Shown here: positions 37,516 through 50,648 of the stretch, in pieces
How positions within the stretch are numbered: position 1 is the stretch's first letter
Layout of the letters: each line of letters begins with the position of its first letter
Assembly (NCBI GenBank): GCA_008360975.2
Contig: CM039179.1
Coordinates: forward strand, 52,310,561 to 52,374,560
From: Lichenostomus cassidix
Lineage: Eukaryota > Chordata > Aves > Passeriformes > Meliphagidae
Direction of reading: 5' to 3'
DNA: 64,000 nt
Translations under genes and position numbers: made by a program
Notes under the pieces: model-generated
The model's input: the letters and a program-made list of their open reading frames with translations, nothing else
What the model was told of the DNA's origin: nothing
The model's database searches: none

Positions 37516-39484
37516 TTGTGACTTCAAAAATATTCCTGTGTTCTCACAGGAAACATATTTTACATAATTTACTATACCAGCATGTTTCTTAAAATGGGTA
37601 CCACTGGAGCCAGGATTATTCTGAATCTGTTTCTACTCATTTTACATATAGCCCATCTTTGTTTCCTGTTCCTTTATGAATTTCCAGCCAATAGAATAGG
37701 AGCAATTAGACTACTTTGTCTAGCTAACACTAAATATGTTGGTTTTGAAACTATATAAGTGAAATTGATGCCATTGCTGTTACATACATTTGTGGTTTTT
37801 CTGTAGATAAAAGAGCTAAAAAGAAAATTGCTCTGCACCAGTGATGCATGGCTTCTGAAAGAAGGTCTCAAATCAAAATTAGCATTTTCCTGTTTAATTA
37901 TATTTATCTTCCATGTAAAATTTAATAAATTCACTGCATTGTTTTTAAATGATGCCACTGGAGTATTTAGAAGTCATTACCATTTTTTATTTCTCTGTAA
38001 GTAGTGTTTTAAAGCAAATGTTGCTTCGGGGTTGAAATCTATTTTAATTGCATATAATTAAATATATTGGAATTTTCTTTATATTTAAAAGTCTTTACAA
38101 TGTGTTTTACATCCAGCTTTTCTCATTTTAAATAAATTAACTATTTTAGATCCATTTTTTTCATCCCAGGCTTTATTTTACTGCAGGTTTTTCAGTTAAG
38201 TTTGTTAGAAGGAAACTCTTAGTCTCATCTGTTTCACCTAAGAAAGACACTGACCCTGCATGTTAGCTTAAATATCATATTCTGGCTTTAGCAATTAGTC
38301 ATTAGTAGTACAAAAGGCTTAACACAATTTTTATGACTGAATACTCATGACCCAGGTGAGATTTTTCAAATAGTATTCATAGTAATTTAAAAAAAACAAA
38401 TTAAAAAAACCCACAAAACCAAAACCAATAACAACAAAACCCCACAATCCACAATATTGCTGGTATTTGTCTGAAAATTACAGATGTTGGCCAGCTTCAG
38501 TACATATATATGTACATTTTTAAATATATACATGGATGTATACCACAGAGTACTTACAGACATGGCAGAAGCCCAGTCTGACTCCTCCTTCAAGAAAGGG
38601 TGCCAGAAAAATTGTACTGCTACATTTATATGAAGAAGAAGACATGTAGAAAATTACAAAGATACAATATCTCCCAGAATACTGGAGCCAGCTCTGCAGA
38701 GATTCAGCCCACTAACATATCTGGTATTACATTGGGTGAAGCAATGGCAGATAGAGAAAATAAAAGACTGAAAATAAAAAACTAAAAATAAAAAACTAAA
38801 ACTTAAAAAAAAAAAAAAGACAAATACATATCATCAACATGCTATAGGACTGCTAAAGCTTTTAAAAGCAATACTACTGAATTCAATTATACAGACATAT
38901 TTTTCTACTAACAGTTCTGATGCTTTGACATATTTTACCTGCCTTCTGTGTGCCAGCTTAGAGAGATGTGGTTTTTCCATAGTTCCATATTTCCCAGACT
39001 TTTATGAATGGCTAGCAGTTATAGCTGATAATCCAGCAGTTATGTAGAGGGCATTGTGAAGCTATGTGTATTCTGAAAAGTAAGTTAGGTAGGTATAGTG
39101 ACTGTATTTGACTGAAAGTCACAATCTAGACACCTCAGTTAAGCAGAGATGTTGGGCGTCTTGCCTTAGTGCAATGATTGAAGTCTCCTAATACCAGATC
39201 TTGGAAAATCAATGACAACTTCTTATCAGTTGGAGTTACTAACTTAGATGACTATCATTCTCCACTGGCTAAGCAGAGAAATGGTGGAAGTTAGGCACCT
39301 GTAACTTCTTGGGAGACAGTCTGTCTAGCCTTTCTCTGAAGACAGGCACCTGATGAAGAACAGCTGGCTTCTTTTCTTTAAAATGCATTGGTGATCATGA
39401 TATTAAATGGACTTTAGTCATTATAGTGGTTGGAGCACTTTCACAAACTACCCTACCCTGGCACTCATCTCACCAATATAATGT
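37516..39484. other. unique AT-rich non-coding sequence
   Basis: It contains A-rich tracts at 38389-38448 and 38755-38818, and an alternating AT palindrome 'gtacatatatatgtac' near 38500-38516. No gene is recognised. Confidence 0.5.
38755..38818 (+). repeat. A-rich tract with 14-bp units, then a poly(A) run
   Basis: Units like ACTAAAAATAAAAA repeat two to three times and run into 14 consecutive A. No retrotransposed body is recognised upstream. Confidence 0.75.
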
Positions 39485-40705
39485 GAGGCTTTCAGCCTTT
39501 CAGCACTAACCTCACCTCCATGACCCATAAGATAATGGAGCAGATCCCTCTGGAATATGTGTCAAAACATATGGAAGACACAAAGGTGATTAGAGACAGC
39601 TAACATGGCTTCACCAAGAATCTGACTAATCTTGTGTCCTTCTAATGTGTCAGTGGACAAGGGAGGAGCTATGGATGTCATCTATCCAGACTTCTGTAAA
39701 GTCTTTGATACAGTCCCCCACAATATTCTTGCTGCTACATCCAATAGACATGGGTTTGACAAATGGGCTGTTAGATGGATAAGCAACAGGCTGGGTGGCT
39801 GAGTTCAGGGAGTTGCAGACAATTGTTCAGCATCCAAGTGGAAACCAGTAATGAATAGTGTCTTTCAAGGTCCATATTAGGAGCAGTGTTAGTTCATATC
39901 TTCATCAATGACATGGGCAGTGGCATTGAGAGCACCCACAAGTTTGCAGATAACGCCAAGCTTAGTGATGCAGTTGATTCACTAGCGGGATGGAATGCCC
40001 AACCAGCGAATCCATAGAGTCTGTGACAGGCTAAAGGAGTGGACCCATATGAACACCATGAAATTCAGGAAGGATCAGTGCAAGGTCCTGCATCTGGTTT
40101 GGGGAAGTCCACAGTGTCAGTGCAGGCTGGGGGGTGAATGTATTGAAAGGTGTCTTATGGAGAAAAATTTGGGGATGCTGGTGGACTAAAAATTACATAT
40201 AAGTTGGTCTTGCAGCCCAGAAAGACATTTATATTCTGAGTTGTGAAGACAGAATTACGGCCAGAAGCTTGAGGGAGGTGATCCTCTCCCTCTACTCCAT
40301 TCTCTTAAGACCCCCACCCTGGAGTACTGCATGCAGCTTTGGGATTCCCAACAAAGGAAAGTCACGGTCCTGTTAGAAGAGGGTCCAGAGGATGACTAAA
40401 GGATGACCAAAAGATGACAAAAAAAAAAAAAAAAGGCGGGGGGCAGGGGTCTGGTGCTGAATCACCTTCTCTATGAAGAAAGTCTGAAAGAGTTGTAGCT
40501 GTTCAGCCTGAAAATGAGAAGGTGCTGGGGACACCTTTCAGTATATAAAGGGGCCCCTTAAGAAAGATGGAGGCTTCCTACAAAGCACGGTAGTGACAAG
40601 ACAAGGGGCAATGGTTAACTGAAAGCCCAACCCCATGGCAGAGGGGTTGGACTAGAAAATCTTCAAAAATCCCTTCCAACCCAAACAATTCTGATTCTAT
40701 AATTC
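39485..40705 (+). pseudogene. CR1 LINE, reverse transcriptase to 3' end, decayed
   Basis: This is the longest CR1 copy here, about 1.2 kb. It opens in the fingers region of the reverse transcriptase (remnants of 'LTSI' and 'K-I-M-E-Q'). The stretch 39674-39715 reads 'M-D-V-I-Y-P-D-F-C-K-V-F-D-T'. The catalytic motif at 39943-39954 reads F-A-D-N where active CR1 has F-A-D-D, so a catalytic aspartate is lost. The frame 39995-40189 keeps 'M-K-F-R-K-D-Q-C-K-V-L-H-L'. A gatgac-type triplication and 16 A residues (40419-40434) break the next block. The 3' end reads 'cccttccaacccaaacaattctgattctata'. Many frameshifts are present. Confidence 0.85.
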
Positions 40706-43700
40706 AGTGAAAGCATTAGGCCTCAGTGCTAGGTTTTATAATGTTCCTTAAGTAACCTTTTCCTGCAAGCAACAGAATACTGTACTAATTCTTGACTAGT
40801 AGAAAACAATTTTTCTGTGCCTGTCACAGCAAATCAGAACACTATGCAAACAATTCATAGTCTGTACACTTCATTGTTTCACTGAAACCTTTGAAACTCT
40901 TCATGCTTAAATCAAGTGCTTAGTATGTCATTGTCTTGCCTTACCCTCTGGATTTGCTCTTATTCATTGCTATTACCTTGGTTCTGGTCTCCAGCTGATC
41001 AGCCTCAGTTGCTTACTGTTTAGCTTTTTAAGAAAAAATTTCTCATATTTGAGAAATGCTTCCCAAATACCTTTGAAAAATATCTCATTATTTTTCACTT
41101 ATCTGCTGTAATAAATCTTGACAATATAGGTTTCTGGTTTGATGAAACCATGTTAACTTAAAACAGTCCCTCAAATTAACCTTTCTTTGTGAAACCCAGA
41201 GATAAATTTTGCCCTGAATTTTCATGAAGAACTTGTAATACAGTGAAACATCATCGAGTTTTGTGTTTGTGCAGTATTTGGCTACCTTTGTGCTAAAATA
41301 ATAAGGGAAAATTGATGCTAAAGAAAAAAAATAATCACAAACCCAAACATAAATTTCAAATACATTTGTGGATTTGTCTGATTACAATTAAAAAGTCATG
41401 ATTTGGAAAAGGTGTTACCTTACACTTTGAATATTGGATTGTAGGATATTCCTGGTCCTTGGAACACGGAAGAGATTTAAATTTGGGTAAATATCCTGTA
41501 AAATAAAGCATATTTCTCACCAAAAGCTTATTATCAGATATTTTGCCAAAATAATTCAGTTCGAGGAAGGAAAAAAAAAGTACATTTAATTAACATTTGA
41601 AAATATTTTTGTCTGTGGAAATTGCAAGTTATGAATCTTTGCAACTAAAAGCAGAGTTAGTCTGGGGTTTGGTATCATTGGGGTTGGGTTCTTTTTGGGT
41701 TATTTTGTTTTCTTCAGTACAGAAAAGAATGATATTTATCCTAGAATAAAATGTCATCAACCCCACCCCAGTAATCCAATTAATTCTCATAATTCTCATA
41801 GACCAACAAAGCAAATATCCAGCAAAATTTGTGCATTCTGTTAAATTTATTCATAGGGTAAAATTTCTTCCAAGAAACAGTATTCTCTTATACCTTCAGT
41901 TAAAATTGAGGTTTTTCTGAGTTTTCTAGTTATATTTTATTGTACTAAACTGTCCCTAAACAAAATAAAAGAAAATACTGAAAGCAAGGTGTTTTTTATA
42001 AATTAATGCTGAAAACTTGGAAGGTAACAAGAAAGACACTTAGTATAAACGGAGGGAAAGTTTTCTGTAGTCTGCCCATCAGAGGGGACAATAAAAATAC
42101 TTTTAACTTCACTTCCCACATCTTCAATCATAAATCATTGCATCCCCTTTTTTCATTTTTATTTTTTTGTGTAGAATTAGAGTATGTTAAATTTTGTTTT
42201 ATCTTTGCTACTTCACAGTTTCTCAGGAATCTAGACTTAGTCTTTTTTCAGCTTTCGGTACGCAGTCAGAGACTCCAAGCTGCTAGAACAGAGAAGTCGC
42301 TTTTCATTATTCTTTTCTTCACTGCACAAAAAAAACTACTGTCATGGTGGAGTTTTTTATTTATTCATAATGTTATTTATCTCTGAAACACTCAAACCAG
42401 TGCTCAAAGAAGTTAGTTTGAAAATTATATCAAGTTATACCATGCAACAGCATAATGAGTGTGAATGAGATTCAATGGTAAAGGATAAAAACAGCTTGTT
42501 GATTTTTTGAGGGTTTTTTTACGATTTTTTTCAATTTCAACTGATTCTTTGGAAACAGTGAACAAAAAGGAAACAGTAGACAGCGTTGCTTTTACAGAAC
42601 TTATGACACACATAGTTAAAATTTTATACTGACTATAAAAAAGACAATGCAGTGTATTGTATAACTTAGGAACATCCTACATGCAGTTTGAACACAAAAT
42701 ATTCGTACAACATTTATGTTTTGATTACACTCTAAGTGCTGACAAGGTACTGCATTTATGAATAATGCAAAGGAGCTGAAAGAACGGGCTTTTTATATTC
42801 CATTCTGAGCCTCTGTTTTTCAGCCAAAATGATTTAACATTGTAAAACACATGTCATTGATGGAATATGATTAGAAATACATTGTGTTCTTGACAGTTAA
42901 CAATTATTCCTGTGTGCATTACTGATGCAGTCATGGCAGCTATAAAAGCTAAGTCTCAGGAATCCTAAAGAAAATAAGACAATAGTCATTTCAGTAATAC
43001 CTTGTACTTTCAGCTCTATTTGAATAATGTTTTGCCATTGAAACAAATAATCAGGGAAATTAACATATAAATATTTGGTATTTCCATTGATCAATTTAGT
43101 AAGCATTTAAAAAAAATGCAATTACATTAGCAATGCATTCAGAAGCATGGTGTCCCATACTCAATTAAATCAAAAAGACTAAAACAAAGACACAAACAAA
43201 AAAAAAAATGCCTTAAGAACCCATGTATCCTCATCCTGCCTGGTGAAGCTTTAAGCTTGGAAGATTTTTTTTATTTTTAATTGAAATGCATTGCATGATT
43301 AGTCTTGATTTATGAAGAATCCAATGTCTAGGCTCTTTTAATTTCCCTTTCCTGAAAATATCTTTAATCATCTTTTTAATCAATATTAGGAAAAAAAGTC
43401 AACATTGTCACAGCTACAGGAGGATCCCATAGAACCTAGCTCCAACATAAGCAAGATTCTCCAAATGATGAGTATTTCATGTTGGGCTACCCTAAACAAT
43501 TAGCTCCCTTCAGAGAAAAGCATCTATACGTTAAAGGGTTATTTGTTTCAAGTGACTTAAAGAGTTACTCTAAGTTTTACATCCAAAAATGACACAATCA
43601 TTCTCATTAAGATTTAATTAAAATTTTAATTTAGTCACCTTAACACTGTGGCGTCTTCTGCAGTAGGATGCTCCTCAAGGACTTCTATTCCCACAATATA

Positions 43701-46700
43701 CTTAGGACAGGAGTCTAATCAAAGCTATAGTCCATAAATCAGAAGAACACCAAGACATAAATACTGTCTTCAGAGCTGCTTATAGCTTGAAGAATTTCCA
43801 TCAGAACAAAACAATACAAAACAAAACAAACCAACCAACCAACCAACCAACCAACCAAAAAACACCCCAAACCCCCCAAAACAAAACAAACAAACAAAAT
43901 AACCAACCATGAAGCAATATCCCTTTCATGGGATGGGAAAGTACTGTGCACAAGCTGTACCAGTGCACTAAAACTTAGGTATGTTAGTATTCAGCTACAT
44001 CCTCAACTGAACAAAGGGGATTTTTTTAATTTAATGAGTTATTAAGAGAATGTTGTGATGAAATTTACTCTGCAATGCAAATGCTTTTGTCTTTAGAGGA
44101 ATTCTAGACCTCTTGTTCAGATATAGATTTCTTCACTGTAGATGTCTAAAATTTGTCAGGATTCTGCTGATAACCTCCTACCACAAAAGATATCCCTTTA
44201 AGGATTCTAAAAGACAAAAGTCTGTTCATTGCTAGGTTATGATGCTGACAAACCATGGTGATGTGTTAACATGCTCAGATCAAGCTGCTTCCTATTAGAT
44301 TTGTACTTGGCAGTGCTAGATCTATGGCTGGACTGAATGATCTTAGAGTTATAATCCCCCAACCAATGCAATACCCAGCACAAGATGTTTAACTTCCCAT
44401 TTCTACGTATTGTTTAAAATAACTGTTTAGGAGCACAAACCAAGAGCTGGGAAGGCAGATGAGTATATTTTATATCTTTATTACAGTTGCAAAAACACCG
44501 ACTTTCATTCTGCCAGTGATACAGATTTAAGAAGCCCTTCCTAAAAAACCCATAGCTGAACATGTTGGAGCCTTGGTGTGAGAAAATCAGAAGGGAGGAT
44601 GGGACTATCTGTGATCACTCTAAAGACAAATGCATTCTCTAAGAATTACATGGAGGATATGTTATTTATCAGTGGTAAATGATAGACAGATCTCTTCTTC
44701 ATCAAATTCATTGAGAGTCACAAACCTTTTTCTTCTCTGTAGCCTCCTAAGTCTTTCTGCAAGGAGAACCATCCACCTTAGAAAGAGTTTTAAATAGATT
44801 TTGATCTTCCTGATAAGGTAGATGCCTAACCCTATTTTGTGCCGTTTATTGACTTTGAGGTATACTGAAGTAGTAAATGCTTTATAAATAAATTTTCAAT
44901 CATTGTTTGTTTCCTATGTCAAACAGGATATTAGACTTCATCAGCAAATCTTTGAGATTATGCTACAGGATGGAACAGAGACACCCAAAACTGTCTGTTG
45001 AGTTTCAATGAAATTTGCTTTCAAGCATGAAGGCTTCTTCTAATCTTTTTATCTTTATGAGATAAAACCACAAAATCTTCTACAAGATTAAGGGAAGAAA
45101 GGAGGAAGGGAAGAAAGACAAATAACTTAATTTTCTTTTACTCAAAAAAAGTCAGCTCCCTGACAAAAGAGGTACTTTGATAGACATACAGTAAAAGGTA
45201 AGGCTTTTTAAAACATGTGGGTTTATCTCATGGGTGATGCTCCTTGGGATCATTCCAAATTGCTCTGCAATGTCCCTTCTTATTTTATTTAGTTTAGCTA
45301 AAGTCGTATACTAGAGCTGGTTACTGATCTCCAGTCAGGGAGACTTTCCCTGACCTATAATCCTACCAAAGCATTCCAGTTTAAAATGTTTGGAAAGCTG
45401 TTCTCAAGACTCAGCAAGGCTTAATTTAATATCAGAATTTTCTACTTTTTTTAGACTATCAAATCTCCAGCAAGAATTTAATTTCATTTCATGCAGTTCA
45501 TTTTGTATTTATATATTTTACTCAGAATGCACAGTCAGCAGAAAAGAGAGATGTATTTGAAAAAGTGGGGGGTAAATACATGATTAAAATTTTTTGGTTT
45601 CACAAAAGATGTCAGTCTGCAGTTTACTTTACAGTCAAAGTCAGCATGCACTAGTTAGAGCTTATGAAAACAGATTCTGAATCTCTCACTGATATCACAC
45701 ACCAAAAAGTCAGAAACAGATGATAGTAGTGTCATCCTTCTCATTATTTTTACCAGCTTTTTTGACATGTAATAATCTATCATTCTCACTTAATATCCAG
45801 CTGTTGCTCCAGAAGGACAAGGACCATCTTTAGGTCCTGCTCTGTGTATGACAGACCAGTGTGGAGCACTTGGATTCCTTTTGATGGCAGTAGATGCCTG
45901 TATTTCAGCAGCTGAATTGGCCCCATGTAAAAGAGTTAATTCTGACTGCAGACAGCTGAAAGTAGAGATCTATGTACAGGTGTTTGCATGTAACATAGAG
46001 CTCTAAGTTTCCATTCTGGGGCTTGAAAAGCTACCTCTGATCAATGAACCTTCTGTAATTCTGAAGAGTTATCAAGTTCACTCTAAAAAGACGCATTTTT
46101 GTTTCACAAGGTATCTTTTCATTCAGTTATATTTCCTATATTGACAGGATCTCCTGGGTTTTGGCATTTAGCTCCCATGCAGACATCTGTCTTTAGACCC
46201 CTCCAGTTAGTTATCAAGAATGCACAACAGTTTACTGCCCAGTGTGATCTATTTTACTTAATTTTAGCCATGAGTAAAATAGTTTGCTTGTCTAGACTGG
46301 AAGTCTGGTTCTTTCCATATTAAGAGATATTCCAATTATCAAAGAATCAATTATACTACTTGTCTTCAGGCAGGAGCAATGGCTTCCTGGAACGAATACT
46401 TTTCATTCATTGCAGAAGAAACACACATAATTAGGTTGGACTAATTAAGACCAATTAGGTTAAACTTCAGGAGATACAGGTGAGATAAGGCCAGTGATGT
46501 CTGTTTCTTTTTCTGCTGCTACTGCTTCTTTATCAGTGCACTTTCATGCATCAGACATGGATTGTATTTATTTTCCTTAAATTATGTGTCAGCTGTAGCT
46601 AAAAAAGTCAGATTCCTTTAATCTTTACTATCAGTGATCACAATTCAAGTTTTTTCCTGTTAGATATTATTATAATCAGTATTAATTATCATATATTAAG

Positions 46701-48489
46701 ACTTTTAAGTAACTAATGGATTACATATGAGCTGTGTCAAACTCTGGCTCTACCAAAGAACTGAAACTTAACAAGAAGATTGATTTGGGTGGTTAGATAT
46801 CATATGTGTTTTGGTCATCAGTTAATCCTCTCACAGATACTGCATTTGGAAATGAATGTCTTCTCTGAGATAGAGAGATGATTCTCTTCCTTGTATAGGA
46901 ATTCATGGATCTAAAGCTGTATTGGAATAACACTATTGCAGAGAATGATGACATGTCCTACTATGGAAAGATAATATGGCTTGTATACAGAAAATTTCAT
47001 CCGCTAACATATTCTTTTATATAGCAGTATAAGAGAATAGGATAACTGCATTAAATTTCTGAGGGGAAAAAGAAAAAACAAGAAAAGCACACTACTAAAT
47101 ATTAGCTCCCACAACTATGCATGCCCTTCTGCAGTATTTTTTTTTCAGGTTTGATACTTCCTGAAAGAGTGACTATAAATTACACCTTTTTTTCAAAGAC
47201 GTTTTTCTTCCATGTATTCATTTTTAAACTCATATAAACTCTTGCAATTCAGCCTAGATACTCAGTTTAGTAAGGAAGAGGGCAGAGTGGAGGAAAGGGA
47301 CCTTAAATTTTCTTTAGCAGAAAACAGACACTTCAGGAAAGACACTAGAACAATGAGAACAGCTAAATTCGTGTCGCTCAGGTCATAATCTGAATGTGGG
47401 ATTGTAGTAGTGACTCTCTCACCTTCTCTGTGGAAGAAAATACATTCTGTGTCAGATCATGAGAACTGGCAGTAGCAGAAAGACAATTTATTCTTTGAGA
47501 AGGGATTGAGTTGAATCTTTATCTGCTAAAATATGAAGAAGGAATCCTATGATGTCATTTTTTCCCAAGATTTTCTTTTATAATGGTAGAACTTTTCTGT
47601 ATGAAGCTTATAGAGAAAAAAAATTGTGTAGATAATCTATGATTTCTGTTGAATTTACACATATTTAATGACATTTTTTAAATATCAAGCCCATATTTAT
47701 TTACCTACAATAAAAATTCCTCACAAGGGCCATTTTTTCAATAGAGTAATCACTAACCCATATATGATATTCTTGCTTTCACAGTCTAAAGTCAATTACT
47801 CAATCTATTTTTCAATAGCTAACATAACTCTGAATTCAGTTCTTGGATGTTTATGAAAGCAATATAAATAGTTACTACAGAAAGCATAGAATAATGAGAA
47901 AGAAATCATACCAATGAAATAGTATAGAATTAATGAGAAAACAGAGATAAAAGCTGAAATCAACTTCTGACAGTTTGTGTCCTGGTATTTATGAATGGAA
48001 CTAGGCAAAAGAGAATTGTTGTCAGACTTGATCCCAGGCCCTTCTTGCCTGACTCCAGAAGTGTCTGTATAAGGCAGAGGCTGAACACTCAAAAATCTTG
48101 TGTTACTTAAGAATGTAGCTATTAGATCTGATCAAAAGTCCAGTAGTCTTAGTCAAGTAACCTTAATGTAGCAGCTATTTAAAGAATGAAGATAAGTATG
48201 GATAGAATAAATTCTTCTTGTTGTCCAAAAACCTAGTAAATTAGACACTCCTGGAGCCCAAACCTGAATTCAGTTTCAGTTTGTTTAAGTCTTTTCTGAA
48301 CTCCTCTATGCTTTGGAGTTTTGGGTCTCTACAGTATTCTGTAGTGCTCAGTTCCAGCTCTAGGTGAGTGACCTCATCATAGAAGGATATGACTCAACTG
48401 TGTTGTAAGGAAAAGTACAATTTTTTTTCTTTGTTTTATACATAGTGCTTGAGAATGCTATTTCCTGTCTTCTCTTCTTCTTTAGAGAT
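40706..48489. other. long unique AT-rich block
   Basis: About 7.8 kb without a recognised gene or mobile element. Simple tracts are (AACC)n at 43828-43858 and a GA-rich stretch at 45087-45120. The 126-codon frame at 42006-42386 has no domain that I recognise and no start or splice context that would support it. Confidence 0.45.
43803..43897 (+). repeat. (AACC)n microsatellite in an A/C-rich tract
   Basis: About eight perfect AACC units (43828-43858) are flanked by AAAAC-type units on both sides. It is a strand-biased A/C-only region. Confidence 0.88.
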
Positions 48490-48725
48490 AAGTATTTGAT
48501 AATTATATTTCTGGTTCAGCTTTTCAAACATTCCTTCCATCCTAGATGTCCTTGTAAGTGCAGTTAAGCCTCTTAAGGTTCTCCCCATACAGAAGTTATC
48601 ATAAAGCTGACCTTTTTCTCTCATCTGTTTTCTGGTTTTCTCTTTGAAGAGAGAATGACCAGAACTGCACACAACATTTAAGATGTGGAGATGTCATGGC
48701 TGCTTTGTACCATGATAATAGAGTT
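48490..48725 (-). mobile_element. possible ancient CR1-like fragment
   Basis: The plus-strand stretch near 48655-48715 ('agaatgaccagaactgcaca', then 'acatttaagatgtgg') resembles the reverse complement of a block common in old amniote CR1 and L3-type LINEs. Flanking similarity is weak, so both boundaries and the identity are tentative. Confidence 0.4.
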
Positions 48726-50104
48726 CAGAAAAACTAACACCTGTGTGGAAAAGTTGTATTTTTACTGGTGAGATGAAAGTTAATGAGTCCCTCTTGATGA
48801 AGATCAAAGGATGGGTGTGTGGAAAAACAGGCTAATAGAAAATGATCCTTTTAAGTAATCTTTCTCCAAACTTTAAAATTTTTTTCTTCCATAAGACATA
48901 TAGGAAGCACGAGGAAAAAAGTTTAAGAAAACAAGTAGCTTTCTTTGCTTTTCTGAAATTTCCTAAAGCAATCACAGTTACAAAATGTAAAGAAAATTGT
49001 AGTGGTAAGTATTCTATTTCATAACAAAATTTTTGTATCTGTATTACAGTTTTACTTTCTTTTGTGGTTCAAACTAACACTTTTGGTCAGCACAGTTCCA
49101 ACCCTTTTTTTTTTTTTTTAATGACACAATACTTGTAAGAAACTTTGCATTTCACTGCTTTCACACAGTTATAGCTTGTGTGGTTTAAGATAGTTTTTCA
49201 TCTTAACTATATAGCCTAATCCTGGTTAATTAGATTGGCCCACATTTTCCAGAATACTTGCTTTGGTCAGTCAGTTATATTATTTGAGGTTATACTAATA
49301 GATAAATGAAATAACATTTGAATGTAAAATGATGTAAGACCCATTTTTATCAAAATTATCTGTTGAATAATATATCATCAACACAGGTCGTCTCTCTGAT
49401 GAAATTAATCTACAAAGCCACCTGTGTGACAGAGCTAATGATATATTAGTATGATTCATCATTAGTGACCATCAACAGCTGATGATGTATTAGTATGTTG
49501 CTCCAAGGATGGTGCTATCCAGAAAGAATGAACTTCTGTAATTAAATTGTGGCACTAAAGTCAATTAAAGGACCATAGTCTAACCCAGTCAACAGCAGGT
49601 AGGAACACCAACATGAAATCAATTTTTTCTACAGTTTTTCCTTTGGCTTCCTGGTGGCAGCTTTGCAACTTTGTTAATCAGATCTCATTACCCTTGTGGA
49701 AAATTATATTTGCTTTACTTCCTTCTCCAGCAGCATTTGGCAACACACTATTAAGACCTCCAGCACTCAGAAAGGGGAATATTTTTCACACAATGTGAAA
49801 AAGAAATGAAAATACTCTTGTCAAGAACACTGCTACACATTTCTGTGAAGGTGGCAAACTAAGCTTCCATAAGAAATCTTTACAGTAGCATATAAATTAT
49901 TAGATATCTTCCTGCTTTACCAATTTTTATCTTTATCACAGCAATGGTCAGCAAAAATTAAAGAGCAGAAAGCTAAGACTGGCAAAGCATATTGGATGAG
50001 TAGGCCACTTAGACCCACATAATCATTTTAGTTTTAAGATTAGGTCACAAAATTCAGTTTGGAATGACAGAACTATGACAACATGAAATTACATTGTCCT
50101 CCCC
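48726..50104. other. unique non-coding sequence
   Basis: A T-run lies at 49105-49119. A hairpin-like pair (CTAATGAT 49435-49442, ATCATTAG 49458-49465) and a near-repeated ATTAGTATG word occur near 49441-49500. No gene or repeat family is recognised. Confidence 0.45.
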
Positions 50105-50320
50105 AATGCAGCTTTCAGCCGTTCCACATGTCCAGTCTCTGGATACCAGGGAGAAGAGATCAGCACCTTCTGCTTCATTTCACGTCCTCAGGAGGCTGGA
50201 GAGAGCAATGTGGTTGCTCCTCAGCCTCCTTCTCTCCAAACCTGACAAATCCAAAGTCTTAGCTACTCTTCGTAGGATATTCCTGCCAGCCCTTTCACCA
50301 GGTTTTGTGCTGTCCCGTGA
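50105..50320 (-). mobile_element. CR1 LINE, piece downstream of the LTR insertion
   Basis: On the minus strand this is the CR1 region that encodes 'L-x-S-L-E-x-R-R-L' and the following C-terminal block. On the plus strand it reads 'aggctggagagagcaatg', 'ctcagcctccttctctccaa' and 'gccctttcaccaggttt'. The match stops within a few bases of LTR copy 2 at 50321. Confidence 0.8.
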
Positions 50321-50519
50321 TGTAGCAGGGTCCAGGAGGGCGGCACAGGCCAGCTGCCCCCCCGGACCGGCTCTCTGGTTTGTGTAATTCCACCAGATCT
50401 AGGGCGAGCGGCCCCAGAGGTTCTGCGGCATGGCGTGAGTCTTCAAACCACGTCAATTCAAGCAGGAATGTAGTGAGGCGAAGGAAGAACTGGACTCCAT
50501 CTCTGTTCTGGCAGGGAGG

Positions 50520-50525
50520 TTTATT
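50520..50525 (-). terminator. AATAAA poly(A) signal of LTR family A copy 2
   Basis: AATAAA on the minus strand, in the same surrounding sequence as in copy 1. Confidence 0.65.
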
Positions 50526-50640
50526 TGGGGTAACGGGGAAAAGGGGGTTACAGGGGAGGAGAACGGGCGAGGAAGAGCAGGGACAGGATAGGGGCTGCCA
50601 GCCCAGAGATGCAGAGACCTCAAGCTGATCCGGACATCAA

Positions 50641-50648
50641 CTTATAAA
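50641..50648 (-). promoter_or_regulatory. TATA box of LTR family A copy 2
   Basis: TTTATAAG on the minus strand in 'cctttataagtt', at the same place as the TATA of copy 1. Confidence 0.55.

Noticed and set aside
38755..38818. Poly(A) tail of a processed pseudogene
   Set aside because: No transcript-like body or target duplication is recognised upstream; the tract looks like simple A-rich expansion.
42006..42386. A 126-codon frame
   Set aside because: No domain, phenylalanine-rich composition typical of translated AT-rich DNA, and no supporting promoter or splice context.
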